From the NCBI GenBank assembly GCA_030142905.1, contig JASJOG010000057.1:124501-188500 (forward strand): a stretch of 64,000 nucleotides of DNA, written 5' to 3'. The stretch comes from Heliopora coerulea. Lineage: Eukaryota > Cnidaria > Anthozoa > Scleralcyonacea > Helioporidae. Positions 19,552 through 30,405 of the stretch are shown piece after piece. Made by a program: the position numbers and the translations under genes. How positions within the stretch are numbered: the stretch's first letter is position 1; each line of letters begins with the position of its first letter. The notes below the pieces were generated by a model. That model was given only the letters and a program-made list of their open reading frames with translations. It was not told where the DNA came from and did not search any database.

Positions 19552-22265
19552 CTAAGTCGAAGAGAATTAAAACATCATCAAAACGGCAAAGCGAATGAAA
19601 AAACGAGTATTCTGAACAAAGGCGATGGACGTTCCTGGCGGGAAGCGAATACTCGGGATATTGCTGATTTTATAATTAACTTAAATTATGAGGACCTTAT
19701 TCGAAATTTGCTATCTATAAATTTACGCTTTCTTCTTTGTAATTTTTTATATTTTGGGCTAAAATGTATACAATTTTTTATATTAACTGTAGTTCAAGAA
19801 TTTCCGGGGGTTTCTCATCTGAATCCGGTAAATGCTATCTTCACCTATTTTTGGGAACTCACCAATGGATATTTTAGTACTTAATTTGCCCGTCAACGTT
19901 TTTATATTGCACAATGGGAGCAAAGACAATCATCGTTTTAACGAAATTCCTGTCCTATCCTCATGACATCAAAGGCAAATTAGCCGATAACTATTTTATA
20001 ATCGAATTTGTTAAATAACTTAATCAAGAAACAACACGTCATGTTTTTATTGATGTTTATTGTGATTGTATACTAAATCCTACAATTTGAACGTCCATAT
20101 AGTCGCCCGATTGCTGATAATAAAGATTATGGAGAAACTTTCGCATTTTTGAATCGTTGGGGAAAATGCCAATCGATTTCGGGCTTTTAACAGAGAAAGG
20201 TATAACGATCCAATTGTCTTGGCATGATGAAGTCCCTAGAACACCCAAGTGTATTTCATGACGAGGGATCTAATCGTGGACATCAGGCAATAACTTTAAA
20301 AACGTCAGTCAAGCCAAATTAAGTTAAGAAGCATTAAATTCAAGATCAAATGCGACTTTGGTATTCAAGACGTTTGCGTTTAATTGTGCGTACATGGACC
20401 TCGTTAAGATAATTTTAAAAATTGCATATTCTATTATGATGGTTGAACACAGGTTAGCTAGTTTTTCATATCTTATGCTTCCCTTGGACATAGCCATGAG
20501 ATGCTTCTGGAACACAACATCAAATTTGGTTGAGTTGGAACTCAATGATGGGCCAGAATTTAAACCGGAAGGGTAATATTAAAAATTTTACCAGTTTTCA
20601 TTGCAACAACATCAACTGAAAACCTCAAAAATTCGATTTCATTAGATCGTATTTTACTGCCTAAATTTTAACAAATTTTGATGATTAGGTTTTGAAAACT
20701 TGTCATTCGTTTGGCAAATAGTAAAACGGTTGATATCAAATTTTCGTACTCAGTCTAACAGTAAAAATAGAATGCGTTCAAGCTCACAGACAGCTTAGCC
20801 ATGTTTATGCTTTTGTAGATGCATTTGCGGCACATGGCTTGCGACTAAACTGACGTCAAACTATGATATAATAGCAGAATGCTGAGTAAGCAGTGTTGAA
20901 TGGCCTTTTAGCCAAGCGAGCGAAGACCCTTCGTCAAGGTAGTCTCTTTGGTAGTCTTTTGATCCTTTTCGCTTTTGACATCAGACTATAATCAGTTGCG
21001 CTTGCACCAGCAGGACCATCCGCCAGGCACATTTCGCAGAAATACAAAATTCGTTTATCCTACTTTTAAGCAGTGTTTTGGAAGTGTTTCAGTGACCAAC
21101 AGTAATACGTCTGCTCAAGTCCCATCCATCCAACCTCGTTTTCCGGCCACCCACTGCTGGTGATCTCAAAATCAATTTGATTCCAGTGAACTCCTGTCCA
21201 AATGTAAACTTTTTTTCGATGTTGTACTCGTAGTCTGCTTACAGTCCAAATTCATATATTGGTTCCTAGTTTTTGTTTTGTAAATTCACTCCGATGTAGA
21301 ATTCTTGTATTCTCAAATGTGCATCATTTCCAGAGTAGTTTTCTCTGAAGTCTACCGGACCTTGAGACATTTTTCTTCTGACAAGCTTAAACATGCCGCA
21401 CTAACGTAAAGTTTTTCCTAACCGGTTGACCCGTATGCAGAAACCCCCGTAGATTTCAAACAATTTGTTTGTAAGCATTCCAAAAATAATTACTATACAA
21501 ATGTCCATATGGTAAACGTATAGTTAATATGAATAGCTGCACTTTAGCTTTTAAAATGATGACCTTGTCGTGCTTATTCTGTTAATATTTTCTGTGTAAC
21601 CGACCTGTCGTCTTCCTAAAGATCGAGATGTTCGAATATTTGAACAGATCACTGTGGACCTACCTTTTTAGCCTGCCGATAGCCCTGACGTTGCACCACA
21701 CGATAAGTGCCAAGGGAAGAATGTATTGTATAATAAAAAGATATGTCGTAAAACTGAGTTTCAGTTTGGCCTGTTTTGTCAGCGGAGTCCACTCTTCTAT
21801 GCATGCCGAAGTATTGCTGTCCATATGAAGCACAGAAGAGTAGGGGATACCAGCTAGAAGCACGGGGAGAACCCAGATTGATGTCAGCAGTACCATGAAC
21901 TTTTTCAAAGGCAGTTTTCCTTTGCATGGTCGCACAATAAGCCTGTATCGTTGATAACTGAGAGCTCCAACTGTGAAAATAGACGCCATACCGCAAACGG
22001 TTTGAAATGGCCATAACACTTTACACATTGTCGAGCCGAACGGGAACACTGGCTGCTTGAAGCGTTCTACAATGTCGAACGGAATGGAGGACAATGCAAA
22101 CAATAAGTCAGATACAGCTAGATTGAGAATCAAGTAGGAGTAATTCTTCACTGCTTGACGAGGAAGTTGTTCAAGAATAACCACAGTTAATGCTATGTTC
22201 CCGGCAAGGCTGAAAGCAAGAATACAGCATGCGATTGCTACCAAGCCGACTTGTAGTCCTTCCAT
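19056..22265 (-). CDS. orphan class A G protein-coupled receptor 3, two exons, 365 aa
   Basis: On the minus strand, exon 1 is 22265-21664 and exon 2 is 19551-19056. The intron is phase 2 with donor CTAAAAAG|GTAGGT and acceptor CGACTTAG|GTACTT, giving R-YLKYRRR across the join. Landmarks: ATG start with almost no N-terminal extension, N23 in TM1, LAVSD in TM2, C81 and C155 for the disulphide, Q105-R106-Y107 instead of D/ERY, sequon N151-T-S in loop 2, FWLPGQ (237-242) and NPLIF (276-280). The tail of about 80 residues ends with the module shared with receptor 1 (340-364). The acceptor is the least certain point; it is supported by alignment to receptor 2 (KHDIYR vs RYLKYR). Confidence 0.9.
19552..21663 (-). 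other. intron of GPCR 3
   Basis: About 2.1 kb. The plus strand has frames at 19504-19884 and 20975-21163 with no recognisable domain. No mobile element recognised. Confidence 0.75.
21664..22265 (-). CDS. GPCR 3 exon 1 (TM1-TM5)
   Basis: Encodes residues 1-200 and two bases of Arg201. It shares SSIPF.IVE, PVFPF, LWPFQT and SIFTV.ALS.QRY..IVRP with receptor 2. Confidence 0.92.
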
Positions 22266-23496
22266 GACCCTCGTTAATAGTCACCATCAAACTTGCTTTT
22301 CATACCGCCATCGGTCCCACGCAACTCATGCGATCCACTTCCAACCAGAGAAATCCAAGTGATACTGCGGTATACTGTGCGCACTAACCAAAAAAATCCT
22401 TCATTACTTTTGCTTCATGCATACCTTTAACTTTCCACGTCTATTTCTTCGCCTACACTAGGTAATGTTCTAATTAACCGACCAATCTACACCCAGTTGC
22501 TGCTAGTTTTGTTGATCACTTTAATTTAAGTCAGACGTTTAATGCAATTGTTCGAATTCTAAACGACCTGTTACACAATTTACCAGCAGGACGTCTTCCC
22601 TTGATTAGCAAAATCGTGCGACCTCAGCCCAGCAGAATGAAATGATGGAAAACTGATGCTGCCAGGAAGCTGTAGCGTCAATTTGTCTTTGTTCAATGTC
22701 ATATGTACGGCCCAGATGTTTTCTTTTAAGAAAAATCCTGTGGCAGGGTGAAGCGTAGTGTTTACTGGTTATGCTGAGTGTATTGTTTCGCTTACGGTTA
22801 CGGAAATTTTGTCCTACGTTCAAGTTTCAGTTTGCTTTTTGTTCAAAAACACCAAAAACGAACCTGCACTAAGTTCGCTGAGGTCATCTGAAACATATGT
22901 TAGTTACAGGTAGTGTAAAAAATGATTAAACGTTTTTGGTATTATGTTAGCGAATTCTAATTGCTGATGACGGAGTCACAAAAAATTACAAAGTGCGCTG
23001 TCGAAGGTCAATTTTTTATTGTATTGAACTCAACTGAGTGTCTAGACGCCAACAACGAAGCCAGTCTAAAGCCTGGTTTTCTTACAGTTGTAATAATCGA
23101 GATTGTGTTTTACGATAAAAAATTTTCGCGGTCATATAATAGTCGTACGATTATGGTTTGGCTAATCGTAGTGGTCGTTACTAGACGATATGTTAATAGA
23201 CTGACAGTCGACTTCCACGAGTCAAGTTCCACGGCTCCCACGATCATTACGACCTCAAAGATTGCTGAAACCATAACAGCACGATAATTGCCCAACCCTG
23301 AAAATCTTTTATAGTGAGATAGTGACACCACTGTTATGATCACATGAAAACAAGGCTTTAGGGGTTGCTTACTCGGCAGGATGTCAGCCTGGGTAATAGG
23401 CCTGAAATTTCAAAAGCTATCGCAATTAACTTTTCGTCATGTAATCGCAGGATGATTAACTCCTTCCAGGCAAGATCTTCGGTCTTCTCCAGGGGT
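22266..23496. other. upstream region of GPCR 3
   Basis: Should hold the promoter of the minus-strand receptor. No TATA-type element stands out and no other gene is recognised. Confidence 0.45.
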
Positions 23497-23745
23497 ACTG
23501 CTGGCGCAGTGGTAGTGCATGTATCTCTGGATTCCGGCTCCGTGCAGTTATCTGATTAAAGTTACCTTGGTCACATGTGAGAAGAGTGTTGTCCAGTTTG
23601 ACTCTACCAAACATAGCAGGTTTTCTCCGGATACTCCGGTTTCCTCCTGTAGTAACACTGGACCCAAGAGGGGTGGCCCTTACTGGACCTCGAGGGAGAA
23701 CAGCTTAGGTAGTTGATAGGGTTATCAAGTATAAATTAAGACACG
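23497..23745 (+). repeat. SINE candidate with tRNA-like A box and a CTCCGG-type conserved centre
   Basis: CTGGCGCAGTGGTAGTGC (from about 23501) looks like a tRNA A box. About 110 bp on, TTTTCTCCGGATACTCCGG and TTTCCTCC (23620-23646) match a motif widespread in invertebrate SINEs, possibly the MetaSINE central domain (from memory). The element then runs into an ACTTC-type simple repeat (23750-23790). Confidence 0.55.
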
Positions 23746-23749
23746 GTTT

Positions 23750-23790
23750 ACTTTACTTCACTTCACTTTACTTCACTTCATTTTACTTTC
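23750..23790. repeat. (TTTACTTCACTTCAC)-type simple repeat
   Basis: Short pentamer-like repeat bridging the SINE candidate and the dispersed element that follows. Confidence 0.75.
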
Positions 23791-23835
23791 TGGCTAACGT
23801 CGAACGATTTTACTCGTCAAGGGAAGACATCCCCC
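23781..23835 (+). repeat. dispersed repeat family, copy 1 of 3 (ACGATTTTACTCGTCAA type)
   Basis: TTTTACTTTCTGGCTAACG, then ACGATTTTACTCGTCAAGGG. The same arrangement recurs at 35301-35359 (+) and 62063-62113 (-). Confidence 0.65.
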
Positions 23836-24701
23836 CGGAAAAGGAGGTCATGATTATCTCAATTAAAGTATTTTTTAGGCTGCCAGGGTGAACATTCCTG
23901 CCTGGAATGAAACTCTCCATGTAATTAACCCCTAAGCACCCGCGTAAGATGACGAAAGAAAAGGAAGATGGTAAAATATATCAGGATAAGATGAATCCTT
24001 TCCATCTTGTTCTTGAAAAAAAAGTGTTCGTTTTAGGGCCAGAATATCAGTAGTTGGAGACTCAGACAACATGTCACCTTTTTGCACCGCAAATGGCTGA
24101 AAAAAATATTGGCATGGATTTCTTAGTCTCCACCTGTTCTTACACGAGAAATAAGAGTAAACGTTTTTCCAACATTCAAAGACGCAAAATGTGCGATTCT
24201 GTACCGTGTGATTGTCATCCTGGTGTGTGGAAAAATTCCAGGGCAGTCTATGCAGCAAGATCTCAGCTTATGATTCTCTCCAGTTCGTCCTCCACCCACA
24301 GAACTCAAAAAAAGTTCAACGCCTCAACCTCGTACCCAGAGTACGAAGTTGCTTCGTCCTCGGTTTTCTCTTCAGTTATGCATACACCAGGATGACAATA
24401 GCGCGCGACATAAAATTGCAAGCTTGCGTTGAGACACCGGAGGAATAAAGAAATGTCCTAAAGCCTGGTGGATCAGCAACAATATTGGATCAGCATGCAA
24501 GCCTGAGCTGCCGTTGCTCATTAAATCAAGCTTCTTTGACAAATAGAAGCTTGAAGAAATAGAATATACTTGATAACCCTATTGTTTCCACTCGGTATTA
24601 TATCTAATAATGTAGAAAGCAAAAGTATGCAAGTCGAGTTTGTAAAATTTTGCTCGCTGTATTCGCTGATATAATGCAGAGAAAATATAATGTGTTTGTT
24701 G
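23836..24701. other. non-coding stretch
   Basis: Overlapping short frames on both strands (23932-24448) have no domain. Nothing else recognised. Confidence 0.4.
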
Positions 24702-24808
24702 TAATAGATAACTACTTCGGCACACGGCATTATTGGATATAATACAGGTAGCTTCGGCCTGCCTATACTATATCCAATAATGCTGCGTGCCTTAGTGATT
24801 ATCTATTA
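24702..24808. repeat. 107-bp palindromic element with 40-bp inverted ends
   Basis: The left end TAATAGATAACTACTTCGGC...CATTATTGGATATA is mirrored by TATCCAATAATG...GTGATTATCTATTA, with about five mismatches in 40. The 27-bp centre, GTAGCTTCGGCCTGCC-like, can itself fold. Probably a solo MITE or fold-back element. Confidence 0.8.
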
Positions 24809-25666
24809 AATAATACTATAACATGAACAAGCACTTTAAATTTATAATACGAACAGGGCTCTTTAAAGGGTCGGTTAACGACCCTTCATTGGTTTCGAGT
24901 GCTGAGTGAAACCGTTAATGCGTACCTACAATGTAGAGACACCGCTAACAGGTTGTTCTCTTTCTATGAGAACAAGCCGGTGAATGAATTCACAGCTGCT
25001 GTGATTTTGTCAACAAGAAAGGATGTTTGACAGAAGTAATGCCTCATAATTTTGAGCAACGATACCTCTAGTGACTCACTGTAATAATATAAGAAAAAAA
25101 TTGGGCAAAATATTTTTGGTAAGGTTTAGAGGATGCATTAGACGGTGGATTGGTATAAAGCATTTTAAACCTGATGATAAAATACCAAGCATTCTGTAAT
25201 AATTTTAACCAATTTAACTTAGCCGAAATATTGAATATATTATATCTATTCTTATACTACCTTACACCAAATGTTTGTTGGTTTCCAGACAGACCTATTA
25301 CACAATTATAACCATGCATGATGTTAGTTCCATTGCCTCCAATTCATTCTTTTGAATCCTATTCACAGAGGACAATTGCTCGAGACAATGGCAGAAACTA
25401 AATAGACTTCAAAAGGGTGAAATTGAAGCTATACATGTATAATGGATCATTCGGTGGTATTTACACAATAGGTCTGCTATCATAGCGCTTACCGACTACT
25501 AAGATCATATGGAAACCAGAATAAGGCTGATACGTCAGCAAAATATTCAGTATATAATTACTGCCAACAAGAAAGTAATCTTTCCAGTATTTTGACTCAT
25601 CTCAGTACTTCACGTCCCGTCAAAGGTCTCAAGACATATTTCCTTTGTTTGTTTACAAAATTAACA
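24809..25666. other. non-coding stretch upstream of HDHD2
   Basis: AT-rich, no gene or repeat recognised. Confidence 0.45.
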
Positions 25667-25810
25667 AAGTGATGTTGTCAATGCTAGTCCAGTTTTAAAA
25701 ACTACTGAAACGAACTCTAAACGTTACACTTCCCAACAATGTTTCATTACCTTGCCAAGTTACATTTCTCGCTATTACTCATATCACATATTCACAACCT
25801 TAACGTAGTT
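25667..25810. repeat. left arm of the inverted duplication around HDHD2 exon 1
   Basis: 144 bp whose reverse complement matches 26275-26417 at roughly nine bases in ten, including uninterrupted stretches of more than 25 bp. It lies about 190 bp upstream of the HDHD2 start codon, so it overlaps the likely promoter. Confidence 0.85.
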
Positions 25811-26002
25811 TTAAGCAAGCCCTAAAAATTAACAAAGCACTGGGTGAATACCACAGAATAATTAAAACAATTGTCTAGAAATTTTATTGTGAACGATTTG
25901 GGTAAAGGGCGAAAGTAGGAATTTGGTTAAGCAGCCCGCGATAGTAATGTGTCAGCCGTATACTTTGTCAACTTCGTGACTTATCATCTAGGGTATTCTT
26001 CA

Positions 26003-26094
26003 ATGGCGTCCGTTCGAGGAGTTCTTGTAGATCTAAGCGGTACTCTTCACGTTGATAACTCCGTTATTGCTGGATCTGTTGAAGCTTTGAACAG
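26003..26094 (+). CDS. HDHD2: HDHD2 exon 1 (start and HAD motif I)
   Basis: ATG at 26003, [19 protein letters not shown]; donor AACAG|GTATAT leaves two bases of Arg31. It carries the nucleophile Asp10 and lies inside the loop between the two arms of the inverted duplication. Confidence 0.92.
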
Positions 26095-28796
26095 GTATAT
26101 TTAACATTAGAGTTATTTACAAGACGTTTGTTACTGATATAAGTTCAAAATCTTCCGTTTTAAGCGAGTCATAGTGTCCACTGAATGTTTGATAACTTTT
26201 TGGAAGTCTGTATTTCATCAAATTAGCAGAGAACACTAATGACTATCCCTAACTCGTTAAGGTTGACTATCTCTAACTCGTTAAGGTTGTGAACATGTGA
26301 TGTGGGTAATAGTCAGAAATGTAACTTGGCGGGGTAATGAAACGCTGTTGGGAAGTGTAACGTTTAGAGTTCGTTTCAATAGTTTTTAAAACTGGACTAG
26401 CATTGACAACATCACTTCTTTCAATTTGCTGCCTTGGGAATCTTTTTGTTTGATGCCGATGTCATTAAATGTGCCTGTCAGGACTAGAGTTTTGCTTTCA
26501 GTGTTGGTAGTAACTTGGCATATTTCATTGGTGAACATTTGTTTTAAGGTTAAGAAGTACTGGTCTGGCTATACGGTTTGTTACCAATACAACCAAAGAA
26601 TCTAAAGGAGCTTTGCTAAGCCGCCTAAATACACTTGGATTTCACATCAAGCCAAATGAAGTATTTACATCCCTGACTGCTGCATGTCGCATAGTACAAA
26701 AACGTCATTACCGGCCTTTGTTTCTATTAGAAGAGGATGCTCTGAAGGACTTTGAAGGGATTTACACAAGTAATCCAAATGCTGTTGTGGTTGGACTTGC
26801 TCCCAGCAGTTTTTGTTATAAAACTTTAAATAATGCTTTTAGGTGAGAAAAAAATTTATAAAGCATTGCACAGGATGCATGGTGAACTATGCACCAAGTA
26901 TGACATGCATGCTAAATAAGTAAATTATGTTTGGCTTACACATAGATCAGGTGCTCAAGAATCTGGGAATTGCATGGTTGTATTAAAGAAGGCATTTTCT
27001 TGGAAAAGGATTTTGTGGTAAACAAAAATGACATGAAGTGGGAACTTAGTGTAAGACACCAATATTCTACACAGCTTTAATTTCGGAAAGATGGTGTGTT
27101 CCTTCGGTGTTCATGATTAACATTTTATTGTGTATGTATTAACATTTTCCAGACTGTTACTTGATGGTTGTCCACTTATTGCCGTTCATAAAGCTCGCTA
27201 TTACAAACGAGAGGATGGCTTAGCCCTTGGGCCTGGACCATTTGTAGCTGCTTTGGAGTATGCAGCCAGTATGACTGCAGAAATGGTTGGAAAACCACAA
27301 GCAAGCTTCTTCACTGAAGCTTTGACAGACATGGGAGTGCCACCTCAAAACACATTAATGATTGGTGATGTAAGTCAATTTGTTGATCCATTGTTTCATC
27401 TTCCTGTCCACTTATTATTCCTTTCTCCCCTTACACTTTGCCTCACTTTTTACTTTCTCCTTCCTTTGTTCCTTCCACACTTCCTTTTCTCCTTTGTTCA
27501 TTCGTGCATTAGCTCCTTCCTTCTCACCTTCTTTTCTTCCCTCCCTCCCTCCCTCCTTTCCTTCCTTCCTTCCTTCCTTCCTTCCTTCCTTCCTTCCTTC
27601 CTTCCTTCCTTCCTTCCTTCCTTCCTTCCTTCCTTCCTTCCTTCCTCCCTCCCTCCCTCCCTCCCTCCCTCCCTACTTTCCTTCCTTCCTTCCTCCCTCC
27701 CTCCTTTCCTTCCTTCCTTCCTTATTTCCTTCCTTCCAAGTTTCCACACTCCCCACTACTGTAGCCCTGCACTTCCTTTTCCCTCCCAGCCTCTGTCCCT
27801 TCTTCCCTTTCGATCTCCTTAAGCTCCCTCTGTCTTTCCCTTCCTCTCTCCTTCCCTCATTTCTTTTCACCAAACATCCCTCCCCTTCCACCTTTCCTTG
27901 CTGATTTCCCCATTCCCTCCATCCTTTCCCTACTCCTTTCCCTTCCTCAATCCCCTCACTTTATTTCTTTCTTCCTTCTTTCATCTCTCTGGCCATCAAT
28001 TCTTGTTTCAAGGACATTCAAGATGATATTAATGGTGCACAAAAAGTTGGAATCAGAGGAATCCTGGTTTGCACTGGTAGGTGAAATAAGTTATGGTACT
28101 ATTTCAAAGAAGTGAATTTTACTGGCAAGGTTATGGTACTATTTCTAAATGGTGTATTTTACTGGAAAAGGTATGCTACTATTTCAATAGAGTGGGTTTT
28201 ACCTGCATTCCAATTAATGATATTTAAATAAGCGACGTTTAAAAACCAACGATACTGACTCATACCAAAACTCAATTATGATCTTTTCTATCACGAGTAG
28301 AGATAAGCCGATAAGGAAAATTGCCGATTACTGAGGCCGATTATTTATAAGCCGATTATCGTAACTAATCGGCCGATTAATCGGTACCTGCCGATTATTT
28401 TAAAAAGCAAGAGAAAAATCACAAGATGCCCAACAATGAAGTTGTAAATGCGGTTTTATTGTTTACAGTACACACTATGTACAATCGTGATTCACGAGTT
28501 TCTTCTTTTAACAAGCCATCGATTGACAACGTCTAGTGGATAAAGAATACTTAAGCTGGACAAAGAAAATTAAAGAATGAGAAAAAAGATTGGTGCAAAT
28601 ACTACACCAAATTTATTTTTAAGCAGTCAGGTTTTCTGTCAATTTTCTGGTGATCTCTAGTTCATCTTTATTTACTGTCATTCTATTGCGTACAGGTAAA
28701 TACCGCGAAGGAGATGAAACCCGATTCAACCCTCCTCCTTTACACGTATCAAAAGACTTTGCTTCAGCAGTTGAATACATCCAGGGACTGCTTTAA
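26003..28796 (+). CDS. HDHD2: HDHD2, HAD-like hydrolase domain-containing protein 2, five exons, 255 aa
   Basis: Exons: 26003-26094, 26549-26842, 27153-27369, 28013-28076 and 28696-28796; all introns are GT-AG and the frame is open throughout. The product belongs to the HAD phosphatase superfamily (C2-capped, NagD-like branch), expected in the cytosol; the physiological substrate of HDHD2 is not established. Motif I is D10-L-S-G-T14, with Ser where most HAD phosphatases have the general-acid Asp, a replacement I recall as also present in vertebrate HDHD2. Motif II is T43 in FVTNTTKES, motif III K176 in VGKP, and motif IV GDD..DD (D201, D202, D205, D206). [19 protein letters not shown] is a strong HDHD2 signature and separates it from LHPP. 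Length agrees with the vertebrate protein (about 259 aa). Confidence 0.95.
26275..26417. repeat. HDHD2: right arm of the inverted duplication, in HDHD2 intron 1
   Basis: Reverse complement of 25667-25810. Its left edge overlaps a small tandem duplication (CTAACTCGTTAAGGTTG twice, 26250-26288). Confidence 0.85.
26549..26842 (+). CDS. HDHD2: HDHD2 exon 2 (motif II and start of cap)
   Basis: Acceptor TTTTAAG|GTTAAG, donor TTTAG|GTGAGA. Contains FVTNTTKES and the VFTSLTAA and [12 protein letters not shown] segments typical of the family. Confidence 0.93.
27153..27369 (+). CDS. HDHD2: HDHD2 exon 3 (cap domain, motif III, first part of motif IV)
   Basis: Acceptor TTTTCCAG|ACTG, donor GGTGAT|GTAAGT. 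Ends in MIGD, so motif IV is split by a phase-0 intron. The open frame runs on into a polypyrimidine intron, which is not coding. Confidence 0.93.
27530..27735. repeat. (CCTT)n/(CCCT)n polypyrimidine array in HDHD2 intron 3
   Basis: Almost pure pyrimidine strand, able to form a triplex (H-DNA). Both strands stay open as PSFLPSFL and KEGRKEGR, which is an artefact. Confidence 0.95.
28013..28076 (+). CDS. HDHD2: HDHD2 exon 4 (second part of motif IV)
   Basis: Short 64-nt exon, [21 protein letters not shown] plus one base. Acceptor GTTTCAAG|GACATT, donor CACTG|GTAGGT. It supplies the metal-binding acidic residues. Confidence 0.92.
28091..28206. repeat. 40-bp tandem repeat, about three copies, in HDHD2 intron 4
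   Basis: Units start at about 28091, 28131 and 28171, each with TATGGTACTATTTC (or TATGCTACTATTTC) followed by a TTTTACTGG-type end. Confidence 0.8.
28303..28403. repeat. GCCGATTA-rich short repeat in HDHD2 intron 4
   Basis: Six or more GCCGATTA/GCCGATAA words in both orientations, including the palindrome AATCGGCCGATT, within 100 bp. It looks like the end of a DNA-transposon-type repeat or a cluster of binding sites; origin unknown. Confidence 0.55.
28696..28796 (+). CDS. HDHD2: HDHD2 exon 5 (C terminus)
   Basis: Acceptor GCGTACAG|GTAAAT continues [19 protein letters not shown] and ends QGLL at TAA, matching the family's C terminus (KTGKY, NPPP). Confidence 0.93.
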
Positions 28797-29384
28797 TTAC
28801 GTTCAAACCCGAAGGTACAAAAAGGTGGAAAGGAATGAACACCATGTACTATTAGAAATCCTTACTAGCAGGCAATAATTATGTATGTAAAACGTATGTT
28901 ATCTAGTTCATGTTATACTTGCCCTGACTCACTGTCCCCTCCTCCAAAACATAGTTAAATTCAAGTTTTTGATGAAGAATTTTAACTTGAGCAATATCAA
29001 GTTTGAATAGAGATTTTTTTTTGTTGCAACAATAATGGGTTCCAGCGCCCCGAGGGTTGAACTGACATCGACAGGTAAGAAATGACAGAATGGAGTGCTT
29101 TAGTCGCTGCACTTTCGCGCTACCTGGAAGATGAACTATCGATTATTGGACATATTACGCACGTTTATGTCCCCGGCGAAAATTCAGTTTTACACATTGC
29201 ATCTTGTGTAAATAAGTCATTACATCTTATTGCTTGAACTACACGAGTTGTGTGTGAAAAACGTATTTTCTCACGAAATGCAGCTTTCGTCAACTACAGC
29301 AACAGCAACGGCAGCAGCAACAAAAACAACAATAATGATAATAATCACAATAATAGAATTTAGGAAAGAATAAAGGAATGACGG
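28797..29384. other. 3' flank of HDHD2
   Basis: Presumed 3' untranslated region near its start. No other gene recognised. Confidence 0.4.
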
Positions 29385-29485
29385 AAAGGAGAAAGGAAGG
29401 AAGAAAGATAGAATGAATAAAAGAAAGAAAGAGTGAGAGAGTGAAAGGAACGGAGGGAGGCAGGGAGAGAGGAAAAGAAAGCTAT
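29385..29485. repeat. purine-rich (GAAA/GGAA)-type low-complexity tract
   Basis: About 100 bp almost free of pyrimidines on the + strand. Preceded by an AACAGCAACGGCAGCAGCAAC-like stretch from 29296. Confidence 0.85.
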
Positions 29486-29809
29486 ATAGTGAGCGAACGA
29501 ATGTCAGAGGAGCGTCTAAGGCAGTAGCTGTGAATCCTCTATAACTTAACAACATTTCACTGCATGCTTCATCATCCGTTTGGGACATGATAAGTATAAA
29601 CTCTTAGATTACTCCAAAGCTAACATGACAGATCGTAAAGTTCCAAGGTTGCTAGGCTTGTGCTTGTCCCTAGTGAAAACTTATCGAGAATGAGGACTTG
29701 AAAATTTTGGAATTTTATTCACTCAACCTTGTATCCACGCCACAAGTATTGTATCGAGTTGTGTAATTTTTGCATGATTGAAACCAATTTAACGCGTGCC
29801 GCTCAATAT

Positions 29810-30405
29810 AGTTCTTAAAACTTTTTCCTGATGCGACGTAACTGTACCATGTACCATGCTTCTGAAATTGCATTTTGGTGTACTGGGTTTATCATGAGTG
29901 ACGACTTTCCGCAGGTGTGTTTACCTAATGAATACATAGTAGTCATTTGTAAGTTGCTCTACTGTTCTTCTGTGAAAATTAGCGTAGCAACTTCTAAGTA
30001 CGTTACTGCACTAACTTTCAGTATACTGGAGTAAGAATGTTGAGACGGTATTTAGTAGTTTGACTATTCCCTGCCGATAACTTGAGGAGCCTTTATCCAA
30101 ATCTAAAGAGAGGGGCACAAAATTAACGTGCTATTTCTTGTCAAGTATTTTAGTGATTGTATCAGCACCGTGTTAGGTTAAGACGTATGTAACCCAACTT
30201 GGTCCTTGAGACGCTTTTCTTGATGTAGCGCTTAAGGACAATCGTTTACACCGCTCTTCTGAAATGATGTTTTTCTGTATTGGTGTGTCAACCGATTCTC
30301 GCGAGTGTTTTACTGACTGAAGATTTACTTGTTGGTCGTCGAGGCTTTCTCTCGTGAAAATTAACATGGCTAGTTCTTAGTACTCATGTACACAAACTTT
30401 ACGTA
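29810..30405. repeat. diverged direct duplication (29810-30030 and 30200-30400)
   Basis: The two segments share ordered blocks: GCTCTTCTGAAAT or GCTTCTGAAATTG, TGTATTGG or TGTACTGG, GTGAAAATTA and ACTTCTAAGTAC or AGTTCTTAGTAC. Divergence is high and the case rests on collinearity. Confidence 0.4.

Noticed and set aside
19504..19884. Plus-strand frame starting in GPCR 3 exon 2
   Set aside because: Antisense to the receptor exon and intron; no domain.
27370..27904. Frames of Pro-Ser-Phe-Leu repeats downstream of HDHD2 exon 3, and Lys-Glu-Gly-Arg frames on the minus strand
   Set aside because: They run through a CCTT microsatellite after a clean GT donor at 27370; the true exon ends in MIGD and continues at 28013.
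29271..29588. Minus-strand 105-aa frame
   Set aside because: Mostly low-complexity (purine-rich tract on the other strand), no domain.
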